The notes under the pieces are model-generated. The model was not told where the DNA came from. It saw only the letters and a list, made by a program, of their open reading frames with translations, and made no database searches. Made by a program: the position numbers and the translations under genes. Positions 1-8,234 of a stretch of DNA of 64,000 bases are shown piece by piece (positions within the stretch are counted from its first letter, which is position 1; each line of letters starts with the position of its first letter). Source of the DNA: Longimicrobiales bacterium (GTDB lineage: Bacteria > Gemmatimonadota > Gemmatimonadetes > Longimicrobiales > Gaopeijiaceae); contig JAPKBW010000014.1 in the NCBI GenBank assembly GCA_028823235.1, positions 1-64,000 of the forward strand, written 5' to 3'.

Positions 1-162
1 CCGAACCTCGATCGACTCGGTCACGATCGTCGAGCCGCCCGGCTCGAAAACAACCTCGGCGTCGTAGGAGAAGATCTCTCGGAAGCCCTGTGCCACTGCC
101 GGTGTCGATGAAGCCGGAAAGCACAGGCCCGCAATCGCGCATGCGACTGCGGGCCTGATCAC
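1..162 (-). CDS. DUF2207-like secreted membrane protein, N-terminal part (runs off the window)
   Basis: This is the 5' end of a minus-strand gene whose remainder lies left of the window. It starts with GTG at 162-160, with GAGGCGG upstream as ribosome binding site. The 54 visible codons give a hydrophobic signal peptide ending near PAVAQ, then a beta-rich stretch containing FSYDAEVVFEPGGS and VTESIEVR. That pattern matches the start of the DUF2207 (predicted membrane protein) family, in which a secreted beta domain is followed by membrane segments. The gene begins only 30 bases after the stop of the dipeptidyl peptidase IV gene, so the two are probably cotranscribed. No function is known for the family. 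The assignment rests on the N-terminus alone. Confidence 0.55.
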   Translation of the reverse strand, partial: MIRPAVACAIAGLCFPASSTPAVAQGFREIFSYDAEVVFEPGGSTIVTESIEVR

Positions 163-192
163 CGAGTGCCGCCTCGAAAGAAGTTGTATTGC

Positions 193-2784
193 CTACCTCG
201 TTCTCGGCCGCTCCAGCTGCAGCGGGACGATGTCCGCCTCGTCCGCGTCCGCGCCGAGCAAGTGTTCGACGAAATACTCCGCGCGGAGCCAGAACCAATA
301 GTCGCCCATGTCGCCGTACCCGTGACGTTGTCCCGGGAAGACGAAGAAATCGAATCGCTTGTTCGCGCGGATCAGAGCCTCCGCCATCCGGAAGGTGCCG
401 GCGTGGTGAACGTTGTTGTCGATGTCACCCGTGGTGAGCAGCAAGTTGCCCTTCAGGTTCGCGGCCAAGTCCGAATTTTTCTCGATGTCGAACTCGAAAG
501 TGACTTCGCCCTCACCATCGATGATTTCTTTGACGCCGTGGTGCGTTTCGGACCAGTTACGGTTGTACACGTCGTTGTTGTGATTCCCCGAGGAGGAGAC
601 TGCGACTTTGAAGAATTCCGGGTAGACGAGCATGGCCGCGGTCGACATGAATCCACCGCCCGAGTGCCCGTAGATTCCGACCCGATCGAGATCGATGAAG
701 TCGTGCCGGTCCGCGAGTTGTTCGAGAATGGCCTTCTTATCGTCCAGTCCGTAGTCCCTGAGGTCTCCGTATCCATAGTTGTGATACCACTTCGAACGAT
801 CAGGATTTCCACCGCGGTTTCCTAGCGTGACTACGATCATTCCGAACTGGGCCAGGCCCTGCTCGTAGGGATTCGTGGACCAGAACTTGGAAACGGACTC
901 CGTCTGCGGGCCGGGGTAGACGTAGGCCACGATCGGATACGTCCTCTCCGGATCGAAGTCGTAGGGCTTGTACATCACACCGTAGATGTCAGTGAAGCCG
1001 TCCGCGGCTTCTGCGACGAACGGCTCGGGGAAGCCGTACCCCGCCTCCTCGAGTGCTGTGAAGTCGGCGACTTCCAAGTCGAGGATCTTGGCGCCACTCG
1101 CATCATGCAGTGACGAGGTGGGCACCGTATTCACACGGGAATAGCTGTTCACGAAGTACCGGCGAGACTCGTTCATGCTGAAGCGATGCTCAAAGTCTCC
1201 CGAGTTGAGCAGAGTGAGTCCGGAGCCGTCCAGATTCACGCGGTAGAGGTGCTGGTAGTAGGGATCCTCACCGGTTTCGCGGCCCTGACCGGTCAGGAAG
1301 ATGTGGCCACTCTCTTCGTCGACGCCGACAATACCGTCAACGTGCCATGGACCTTCCGTGAGGCGGTTCATGAGCGTCCCGTCCGCGGCGTACCGGTAGA
1401 CGTGCGCCCAGCCGTCCCGCTCCGACCACCACAGCAACTCTCCATTCGGGAGCCGGATTGGAGCGCGAGTCTCCATATAGGTGTTCAATCGGTCCTCGAC
1501 GACCGGGCGGGCAACGCCAGTGGTCGCGTCGGCGACCATGATGTCCGCTCGGTAGCGGTCCCTCGACATCCGTACATAGAAGAGTTCGTCGGACGTGTCC
1601 GAGAGCCAGAGTGACCGGCGGGGCTCGTTGGAGTCCGAGTACGTGAACTGCGGGTCGTTCGAGATCGATAGGAGCTGATCCTTCCACGGTTCATCGTCGA
1701 CTGTCACCGAACTCATGTTCTGAAGATCGTAGATCACGATTTCGTTCTGGGTGACGTTGTCCTCGCCCGGCATGTCGTATTTGTAGGTCTCGAGTTCCGG
1801 ACGGACATTCCCCGTCACGTGAACGACCCACAGGTCGTCGACTTCCCGCTGATCCGAGCGCAACAGTGAGAATCGACGTGAGTCCTTGGACCAGGATAGG
1901 TTCGTGCGCTTCCGATCCTCCATGTCCTCTTCACGCGAAACGTTGGTCTCGCCGCGCCCACTCGCGTTCGCCGCGTAGCTGTAGTACTCCTCGCCATCCG
2001 TGGTGAGCTGGGTTTCGGTTACCTCGATCTCTTCTTCCGCTTCATCAGCCTCGTCGCCGTCCTCCCCACGCCGGGCGTCGAGAATTCGGGCGTAGTCCGT
2101 CCCGCTCATCATCCACAGGTTGTGGAGCTTGGCGAAGACCACGGTCTGGCCGTCCGGAGAAACGCTGGCCCAGGTCGGATGATCATTCGGCGCTTCGTAG
2201 GCCTCGAGCTCTCGGAGGGACTGCGAAGACACCGTGTATTCGAAGTGATGAACTTTCTTGCTGACGTCTTCCTCGTCGTCGTCGCCATCCTCCTGATTTT
2301 GATCCTGATCGCTGTCGTCACCGTCAGTATCGTCGGTCGTCTCTTCGTCTTGAGAGGATTCGACATCGAACTGCAACGTGCCGGCGTCGATGAAGCGGAT
2401 ATTGCGGATCGGCAGGTGCTGGCCGTCCCACGGATCGAGCGTGATCCGTGTCAGTTCCGCTGCGATTCGATCGTTGTCGAAGAGCTGCGTCCGGGTGCCG
2501 CGCTGAGGATCGACGATGTAGTAGCTCGTTCCATCAGAACTCTCCCATTCGTACCAGAACCCCTCGGAACCCTCGATCCAGTTGGGCTCCACAGTGGTAC
2601 TGTGGACCATGTCCCGGATCTGATAGGGGGCCCAGCGGGCGGCCAGGTCGAAGTTCGCTGCACCTTCCTGGTCCCCTCGGTGCTGAGCTTCTGCCGAGTT
2701 GCTCGGTATCATGAACAGGGCGGCGAACAGGATTGCCAGACCTGTCCGAATCAACAGAGCCGGGGCGCGAAGGTTCCGTAACAT
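193..2784 (-). CDS. Dipeptidyl peptidase IV family serine peptidase (S9B), secreted
   Basis: An exported S9-family peptidase that removes dipeptides (typically Xaa-Pro) from the N-terminus of peptides in the periplasm or outside the cell. I start it at ATG 2784 (863 aa), because GGAG sits 8 bases upstream and the product then opens with a clean signal peptide ending SAEAQ; the frame is open further upstream but carries no signal there. An N-terminal beta-propeller is followed by an alpha/beta hydrolase domain. The catalytic triad can be read as Ser708 in GHSGGG, Asp789 in GDIDNN and His821 in QRHGYG, with the spacing usual for S9B. Two very acidic insertions (about residues 140-175 and 237-262) interrupt the propeller. 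It probably works with the M19 and M28 peptidases encoded just to the right. Confidence 0.93.
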   Translation of the reverse strand: MLRNLRAPALLIRTGLAILFAALFMIPSNSAEAQHRGDQEGAANFDLAARWAPYQIRDMVHSTTVEPNWIEGSEGFWYEWESSDGTSYYIVDPQRGTRTQLFDNDRIAAELTRITLDPWDGQHLPIRNIRFIDAGTLQFDVESSQDEETTDDTDGDDSDQDQNQEDGDDDEEDVSKKVHHFEYTVSSQSLRELEAYEAPNDHPTWASVSPDGQTVVFAKLHNLWMMSGTDYARILDARRGEDGDEADEAEEEIEVTETQLTTDGEEYYSYAANASGRGETNVSREEDMEDRKRTNLSWSKDSRRFSLLRSDQREVDDLWVVHVTGNVRPELETYKYDMPGEDNVTQNEIVIYDLQNMSSVTVDDEPWKDQLLSISNDPQFTYSDSNEPRRSLWLSDTSDELFYVRMSRDRYRADIMVADATTGVARPVVEDRLNTYMETRAPIRLPNGELLWWSERDGWAHVYRYAADGTLMNRLTEGPWHVDGIVGVDEESGHIFLTGQGRETGEDPYYQHLYRVNLDGSGLTLLNSGDFEHRFSMNESRRYFVNSYSRVNTVPTSSLHDASGAKILDLEVADFTALEEAGYGFPEPFVAEAADGFTDIYGVMYKPYDFDPERTYPIVAYVYPGPQTESVSKFWSTNPYEQGLAQFGMIVVTLGNRGGNPDRSKWYHNYGYGDLRDYGLDDKKAILEQLADRHDFIDLDRVGIYGHSGGGFMSTAAMLVYPEFFKVAVSSSGNHNNDVYNRNWSETHHGVKEIIDGEGEVTFEFDIEKNSDLAANLKGNLLLTTGDIDNNVHHAGTFRMAEALIRANKRFDFFVFPGQRHGYGDMGDYWFWLRAEYFVEHLLGADADEADIVPLQLERPRTR

Positions 2785-2950
2785 GGATCGATCTCCGAAG
2801 GTGGGATCCTCTGGTGCTTGGATCAGGCCAAGAGGCGGCTTCCTGTCACATGCGGCAATAGCAAAATCCTTGGGAGTTCCCAGCAGCACTGCAGTGGGTT
2901 GGGGTCACTGAGGGATCACTCGTTCCAGCAGTGCTCACCCAGACGGCGAA

Positions 2951-3233
2951 ATGGCCGGCCCTCCCTGTAGAATCGTCGTCGCAGACGACGACGATATGAT
3001 CCGGACGATCCACGTCGAATCCTTACGTGGATTTGACTGAGAGGCCGAGGTCGCGCCCGACGGAATTGAGGCCAGCCCATGGGTCGCCCGTATCGGAAGG
3101 CTGTCTCGAATGGCAAGGCCGTCGAGACCATCCACGACGAGACCGGGACGAACTTCGATCCGATGTCGTGGACATCTTCGTTCAAGCGCAGCCCGATACC
3201 GAGACAATCCCAGCGGAGTACCTCGCGGCGTGA
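2951..3233 (+). pseudogene. Remnant of a REC/HD-GYP response regulator (internal deletion, stop and frameshift)
   Basis: The space between the divergent dipeptidyl peptidase and M19 genes holds a decayed regulator. From ATG 2951 the frame reads RIVVADDDDMIRTI, the first strand and acidic pocket of a receiver (REC) domain. It meets TGA at 3038-3040, and then continues in the same frame as EAEVAPDGIEAS, which is the next part of a REC domain. At about 3079 a different frame begins with GRPYRKAVSNGKAVETI and GTNFDP, typical of the C-terminal end of an HD-GYP domain. A one-base loss after FDP shifts to a third frame, DVVDIFVQAQ, ending at TGA 3231-3233. The middle of the gene (rest of REC and the HD-GYP active site) is missing. 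An intact protein would have been a two-component regulator that degrades cyclic di-GMP. Confidence 0.75.
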
Positions 3234-3348
3234 TCAGCAGGGCTGCTTGATGGCTCGACCGTCGGGCCGTGTGAGCGCAGAATGGCCGTGGCCCGGTTGA
3301 GACATCAGGTTGTCGCGAGCCGACCCCTTCCGATTTCATGAGAAGCAG

Positions 3349-4563
3349 ATGAGCCTCGACAAAAACTACGACGGATACACGTCGTTTTCATACCTCGATG
3401 CCGGCACCGACTACAAGGCCTTCGACCTGGCCGACGAACTGGAACGCGTGCCGCCCTACTTGCTGACCCTTTCTGGTGACCAGGAGGCGAGGGTCAGAGG
3501 GCTGCTCGAGAGCTGCCTTCTCGTCTCGATGCATGAACATCTGGGCGTTTTTCCGGATCGCATCGAGGAGACCCCGGAGTACGCTCGCCTCGGTCGCATG
3601 AGCACCGCATTCAAGGGCCTCGCCGCATCCCATTGGGACGCGGTCTTCGACAATCTCATGGATGGTGTGTGCACGATTCACTCACAGTCAGGCTGGCAGT
3701 GGGACGATGTGCTCCACGATCTCGGCATGCGTCTGTGCGATCTGGCCCACCAGGATTTCCTTTTTCACTGTCTGCGCATTGATGACATCCAGCGAGCCCA
3801 TGACGAGGGGCGCATGGCATGGATCGCCACCATGGAGGGCGCTGCGATGATCGAACACGATCTCGACCGCATCGATATCCTCCATGGCTTCGGACTCCGT
3901 TCTCTGGGAATCACCTACTCGGAATCCAATGCGCTCGGGAACGGTCTAAAGGAGGACCGAGACGGCGGTCTGACGAAATTTGGAAAGAAGGCTGTCGAGC
4001 GGATGAACAAGGTCGGCTTGCTCATTGATTGCTCGCACTGCGGCGACCAGACGACACTCGACACCGTCGAGTGGAGCGAGAAGCCGATTGTCCTGTCTCA
4101 TATCGGCGCGAAGGCGCTCTGGGACTCCAACCGCCTGGCCCCGGACAACGTCCTTGAGGCGGTTGCCGCGAAGGGTGGTGTCATAGGAATCGAGTGCGCG
4201 CCGCACACTACGCTCACAAAGAATCATCGGTCCCATAATCTCGATGCCTTCATGGAGCACTTCGAGTACGTCAGGGACCTAGTGGGCATCGATCACGTTG
4301 GCTTCGGTCCGGACACAGTCTATGGAGATCACGTCGGCCTCCATAGAACCTATGCCGCAAGCCTTTCTCTGAAGGAGTCGCGCGGCGCAGGTAAGCCGGG
4401 CCAGGAGTACGAGGAGGTCGAATATGTGGAGGGACTCGAGAACCCCACTGAAGGCTCGAAGAACATTCTCCGTTGGCTCGTGAAAAACGGGTACTCGGAC
4501 GCAGACATCAAAAAGGTCATGGGCACGAACGCGTTGCGTGTAATGAGTGAGGCTTGGTCCTGA
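3349..4563 (+). CDS. Membrane dipeptidase (peptidase family M19)
   Basis: A zinc dipeptidase of the renal dipeptidase family (404 aa), hydrolysing dipeptides, including those with a C-terminal D-residue. The ATG at 3349 is preceded by GAGAAG; a TTG at 3310 in the same frame has no good ribosome site. Metal ligands visible are Glu163 in TMEGA, His230 in DCSHCGD and His251 in LSHIGA, with the family spacing. The N-terminal ligand pair, usually His-x-Asp, is here His62-Glu-His64 (MHEH), so the second ligand is His instead of Asp. No signal peptide is seen, so the enzyme is probably cytoplasmic. It lies in a peptide-utilisation group with the symporter and the M28 peptidase downstream, and its last codons overlap the next gene. 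Confidence 0.92.
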   Translation: MSLDKNYDGYTSFSYLDAGTDYKAFDLADELERVPPYLLTLSGDQEARVRGLLESCLLVSMHEHLGVFPDRIEETPEYARLGRMSTAFKGLAASHWDAVFDNLMDGVCTIHSQSGWQWDDVLHDLGMRLCDLAHQDFLFHCLRIDDIQRAHDEGRMAWIATMEGAAMIEHDLDRIDILHGFGLRSLGITYSESNALGNGLKEDRDGGLTKFGKKAVERMNKVGLLIDCSHCGDQTTLDTVEWSEKPIVLSHIGAKALWDSNRLAPDNVLEAVAAKGGVIGIECAPHTTLTKNHRSHNLDAFMEHFEYVRDLVGIDHVGFGPDTVYGDHVGLHRTYAASLSLKESRGAGKPGQEYEEVEYVEGLENPTEGSKNILRWLVKNGYSDADIKKVMGTNALRVMSEAWS

Positions 4564-5300
4564 CGTTGGTGCCCTTCGGCCCCCGGGGATTCGTCCTCCT
4601 CGGACTGGTGGCCCTCGCCGGGATCACCGCGCCCTCTGCCGCCGCTCAGGATGAGTCCATGTGGCGGGTCGAGTCAGCACAGATGGAGGTGGATGCTTCG
4701 GTCGGTGACGGTGCTGCGCAGGTCACGATTCACTACACGTTTGTCGCGGATGGTGGCGGAGCGCTTCCGCTTGATTCGCCGATTCCGGTTGAGTTATTGG
4801 GTTTCGGCGAGGCGACAACTGAGTCGTTCACGGTGGGCCCCGGGCCAGCCATTTTGCTCGCTGTGACCGGAGGTACGCACAGATCGGGAGAGATCATGCC
4901 ACCGTCGGCCGTGACTGGTGAGGCGTTGCCGATTGAGGTGCGTTATCGGGTCGAACAAGCTGTCCAGGTAGACGACGGGCGTGTCCGCGGGCGGATCCCG
5001 ACGCTGACGGCTCCACCATTGGTGGATGAGGGCTCCGGCTTCCGCGCGATCCTGGTGCTGCCAGCCCAATGGTCACTAGTAGAGGGTTTCCCCTCTGGCC
5101 TCCGACTGAATCCGGCGGGCCAGTATGAGGTGTCGCTCCCCGTGGTTCCGGCCATGATTGGGTTTCGCGGTCGAACGGACGGTGCCTGGCGTCCCGGGAT
5201 TCCACTCCTTGTCGACCTGCTCACGCTGACTATGCTGTGTGGATTTGCGGTCTTTGGATGGCGTCATCTGAGTGGTGTGGCAGCAGCGGCAAACGCATGA
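4554..5300 (+). CDS. Secreted protein of unknown function with C-terminal membrane anchor
   Basis: A 248-residue protein that I do not recognise. The frame opens with TTG at 4554, overlapping the M19 stop by 10 bases; a GTG at 4569 is an alternative. The N-terminus is a signal peptide (hydrophobic run, then APSAAAQ). The central 190 residues look like beta strands, and there is one transmembrane helix near the C-terminus (about residues 220-240) followed by only a short tail. This gives a periplasmic domain anchored from its C-terminal side. Its stop overlaps the start of the 35-residue micro-protein by ATGA, and that one overlaps the symporter the same way. The protein is therefore made together with the symporter and may be an accessory or binding component of it, which is inference from position only. 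Confidence 0.7.
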   Translation: MVLTLVPFGPRGFVLLGLVALAGITAPSAAAQDESMWRVESAQMEVDASVGDGAAQVTIHYTFVADGGGALPLDSPIPVELLGFGEATTESFTVGPGPAILLAVTGGTHRSGEIMPPSAVTGEALPIEVRYRVEQAVQVDDGRVRGRIPTLTAPPLVDEGSGFRAILVLPAQWSLVEGFPSGLRLNPAGQYEVSLPVVPAMIGFRGRTDGAWRPGIPLLVDLLTLTMLCGFAVFGWRHLSGVAAAANA

Positions 5301-5404
5301 ACGGTCCCGGCGTGATTTTCTGGGGCCTCTTCGTCGTCTGCGGACTCATCGTCTTGGGTTATGGATTCTGGATGGTTCGGACTGAGCGCCGAGAGGAAAA
5401 ATGA
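5297..5404 (+). CDS. 35-residue single-pass membrane micro-protein, candidate symporter subunit
   Basis: A small frame from ATG 5297 to TGA 5402-5404 encodes 35 residues: a short polar N-terminus, one hydrophobic helix (from VIFWGLF through VLGYGFW) and a charged tail, RTERREEK. Its start overlaps the previous stop (ATGA at 5297-5300), and its stop overlaps the symporter start (ATGA at 5401-5404). This double coupling strongly suggests it is translated. The symporter's own ribosome site (GAGAGG) lies within its last codons. Several sodium/solute symporters are known to be encoded with very small membrane proteins; placing this one in that role is inference. The gene is short enough to be missed by automatic annotation. 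Confidence 0.72.
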   Translation: MNGPGVIFWGLFVVCGLIVLGYGFWMVRTERREEK

Positions 5405-6816
5405 GTACGCAGATGCTCATCTTCGTCGGGTACTTCATGATCGTCTTCGCGATCGGCTGGTATAGCCTGCGCGCGACCCGTAATGAGACTGACTACTGGA
5501 TCGCAGGCGGACAGCTCGGCTGGTTCACCGGTGGTGCGACGATGGCGGCGACGCATACGTCCGCGGGGACGTTCGTGGGGACTATCGGGGTCATGTATAC
5601 CGCCGGCTGGTCCTTTGGTTGGGTGCTTTTGTCGATCCCGCTCGCGTACTGGTTCATGGTCGCGGTTTTGGCTCCGCGCTTCACCCGACAAAAAGAGCTC
5701 ACTATCCCTGCGTTTATTGAGACACGGTACTACGGGAAGGGCATACGGGGTCTCGCGGCGGCGATCATTTTGATTGCCACAGTCGTCTATATCCAGGCAC
5801 AGATCGTCGCCGGGGGACTCATCGCGAACACCGTCTTCGGGATTCCCACGACCTGGGGCATGATTGGTTTCACCGTGATTCTGCTTGCCTATACGGTCGT
5901 GGGTGGCATGGTGGCCGTCGTGTACACAGACGCCTTTCAACTCGTCGTCATGGGCCTCGGGGCACTGTTCGCTGTGCCGCTGACGTTGCGCCATGTCGAT
6001 GGATTGGGGGGACTCCTGACGCTTGTTGAGTCGGCGCACCCCCTCGTGTTCACATGGGAGACCATGCCCGCGACTCTCCTGCTGACGATGGGCCTGTCCT
6101 TCTTCTTGGGCGGGGTCGCGACTCCGGAGAAGCTCATCAGGCTCTACGCAATGAAGGACATGCGGACGATTCGCCGCGGGGTGCTCTTCGCCATTGTGAT
6201 GATTCTGGGCATCAATCTTCTCGTCTTCGTGCTTGCGCTGTCATCGATCGTGCTTTTCCCTTCGCTTGCGACGGGTGACCTCGCCATGCCGATGATCGCA
6301 ACCGCCGTCCTGCCCGCGACACTGGGCGCGATCATGCTCGCGGCGATCACGGCCGCCATGATGTCGACAGTCGATTCTCTGTTGATGGTCGCTGGGTCTG
6401 CGTTGTCCGTAGACATCTATCAGAATCTGATCGACCCGGACATCACGCCTGGTCGCCGGATGTGGATTGATCGTGCGGGCATCGTCGTCGTGGGCACCGT
6501 ACCTGTACTTCTTCTCCTGAGTGGTGTCGGGGAAGGAGATCTGGTGCAGTTTATCGTCTTGCTGTTCACTGCCCTGATGGCGTCGGCGTTCGTGCTTCCG
6601 GTGGTGGGTGGAGTGGTCTGGCGCCGCGCCACCCGCGAAGGGGCAGCCTCTGCGATGATCGGAGGGACATCAGCCACCTTCCTATGGGAAATCTTCGGCA
6701 CGCCAACCATTGAACCAGTACTTTGTGGCTTCATTGTCTCTGCAGCTCTCTATGTCGGCGTCAGCTTGCTTACGCCTCCGCCTCCATCAAGCGCGCTCGC
6801 TCCATACTTCGATTGA
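5401..6816 (+). CDS. Sodium/solute symporter (SSS family)
   Basis: An inner-membrane transporter of the SSS family (471 aa) that imports a solute using the sodium gradient. About 12-13 hydrophobic helices can be traced. Family features include the N-terminal TDYWIAGGQLGWF segment, the GVATPEKLIR loop near the middle, and AAMMSTVDSLLMVAGS in the second half, matching the conserved sodium-site helix. The substrate cannot be read from sequence; the family includes proline, pantothenate and other carriers. Its neighbours suggest an amino acid or peptide breakdown product. It starts at ATG 5401, overlapping the stop of the micro-protein. The next gene, an M28 peptidase, follows after 22 bases and is probably in the same transcript. 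Confidence 0.93.
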   Translation: MSTQMLIFVGYFMIVFAIGWYSLRATRNETDYWIAGGQLGWFTGGATMAATHTSAGTFVGTIGVMYTAGWSFGWVLLSIPLAYWFMVAVLAPRFTRQKELTIPAFIETRYYGKGIRGLAAAIILIATVVYIQAQIVAGGLIANTVFGIPTTWGMIGFTVILLAYTVVGGMVAVVYTDAFQLVVMGLGALFAVPLTLRHVDGLGGLLTLVESAHPLVFTWETMPATLLLTMGLSFFLGGVATPEKLIRLYAMKDMRTIRRGVLFAIVMILGINLLVFVLALSSIVLFPSLATGDLAMPMIATAVLPATLGAIMLAAITAAMMSTVDSLLMVAGSALSVDIYQNLIDPDITPGRRMWIDRAGIVVVGTVPVLLLLSGVGEGDLVQFIVLLFTALMASAFVLPVVGGVVWRRATREGAASAMIGGTSATFLWEIFGTPTIEPVLCGFIVSAALYVGVSLLTPPPPSSALAPYFD

Positions 6817-6838
6817 ACACCGACCTGGGGGTCGTTCC

Positions 6839-8200
6839 ATGATTCACCGGACCGTTTTCGTTCTTTTTTTCGCACTCATCGGAGTGCCGACTGCTGATGC
6901 CAATGCGCAGACGATCGCCGACGAGTACCGAGACGTAGCAAATCAGATCATCGATGCCGCCACAGGTGACCACGATGCCTATGCGCGTCTTACCGAGTTG
7001 ACGGAGACGTTCGGGCCGCGTGTCTCGGGCTCCGTCGCCTTGGAGCGCGCCATCGACTGGATGCTGGTCGAGATGGAGGAGGATGGCCTCGACAACCCTC
7101 GCGGTGACCATGTCATGGTGCCGCACTGGGTTCGCGGGAACGAGAGCCTCGAGATGATTCTGCCGTGGCCGCGGGAACTACCCATGCTGGGACTCGGAGG
7201 AAGCGTCGCGACGCCGGTCGGGGGGATTCTCGCTGAGGTGCTGGTCGTGGGGAGCTTCGAGGAGCTGACCGCCAGAGCCGACGAGGCGGGCGGGCGAATC
7301 GTCCTCTACAACGTGCCCTTCACGAGCTACGGTCAAACGGTCCGATATCGTTCCCAAGGGGCGATTGAGGCGGCGCGCGTTGGTGCAGCCGCGAGCCTCG
7401 TTCGTTCGGTCACGCCTTATTCCCAGCAGACACCCCATACGGGCAATAGCGCGTATTCGGACGACGTTCCGAAAATCCCCCACGCCGCGATCACCGTGGA
7501 GGACTCCGAGCTACTTCAGCGTATGCAGGATCGGGGTGAACGACCTGAACTCCTCCTCAAGATGGAGGCCCGCACACTACCGGATGCTCCGTCGCGGAAT
7601 GTGATGGCGGAAATCGTGGGCAGCGAATTTCCAGACGAGGTCATCGTGTTCGGCGGTCACATCGATTCCTGGGACGTCGGAACCGGCGCGATGGATGACG
7701 CGGGCGGTGTGGTTGCCGCGTGGGAAGCCATTCGCATCATGAAGGAACTCGGCCTTCAGCCGCGCCGCACGATCCGGGCGGTTGGCTGGACGAGTGAGGA
7801 GAATGGCGGCCCGGGCGGCCCTAAGTATGCTGAGGACCACGCGGACGAGTATCACGTCCTGGCGATGGAGTCTGACGGAGGTGTGTTCAAGCCCAGCGGG
7901 TTTGGCTTCACTGGGTCGGACGAAGCGTTCGCGATGATCCAGGACATCGCCACACTGCTCGATCGGACAGAGTCGGGGACGATCACTCGCGGCGGGGGGG
8001 GGGCGGACATTGGGCCGCTCATGCAGACCGGAGTGCCAGGCATGGGACTCAGCGTCGATGGTTCGAAATACTTCTGGTACCACCACACGGACGCCGATAC
8101 GGTCGATAAGCTCGACCCTGACGAAGTCGCACTCTGTGTCGCGACGATGGCCGTGATCGCGTATGTCGTGGCAGATATGCCGCAGCGGCTGCCGCGCTAG
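6839..8200 (+). CDS. M28 family metallopeptidase, carboxypeptidase Q-like, secreted
   Basis: A secreted zinc peptidase (453 aa) resembling plasma glutamate carboxypeptidase / carboxypeptidase Q. ATG 6839 follows a GGGGG ribosome site; the signal peptide ends near ADANAQ. An apical (PA-like) insert precedes the catalytic domain. The two-zinc site can be read as His274 (GGHIDSWD), Asp286 (MDDAGG), Glu320-Glu321 (TSEENG), Asp346 (ESDGG) and His415/His416 (YHHTDAD). All ligands are present. The codons for the GGGGAD loop contain an uninterrupted run of ten G (7994-8003), just before the last metal ligand. With the peptidases and the symporter upstream, it probably completes extracellular peptide breakdown. 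Confidence 0.92.
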   Translation: MIHRTVFVLFFALIGVPTADANAQTIADEYRDVANQIIDAATGDHDAYARLTELTETFGPRVSGSVALERAIDWMLVEMEEDGLDNPRGDHVMVPHWVRGNESLEMILPWPRELPMLGLGGSVATPVGGILAEVLVVGSFEELTARADEAGGRIVLYNVPFTSYGQTVRYRSQGAIEAARVGAAASLVRSVTPYSQQTPHTGNSAYSDDVPKIPHAAITVEDSELLQRMQDRGERPELLLKMEARTLPDAPSRNVMAEIVGSEFPDEVIVFGGHIDSWDVGTGAMDDAGGVVAAWEAIRIMKELGLQPRRTIRAVGWTSEENGGPGGPKYAEDHADEYHVLAMESDGGVFKPSGFGFTGSDEAFAMIQDIATLLDRTESGTITRGGGGADIGPLMQTGVPGMGLSVDGSKYFWYHHTDADTVDKLDPDEVALCVATMAVIAYVVADMPQRLPR

Positions 8201-8234
8201 TGCCCTTCAGACCCACGAATGCCGGTGTAGACGC

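Noticed and set aside
2972-2995. Perfect inverted repeat ATCGTCGTC / GACGACGAT
   Set aside because: It arises from the codons of the REC motif V-V-A-D-D-D-D in the regulator remnant (GTC GTC GCA GAC GAC GAC), so it needs no regulatory explanation.
5359-6039. Minus-strand reading frame of 226 codons
   Set aside because: It is antisense to the symporter; rich in His, Arg and Asp as expected for the complement of membrane-helix codons.
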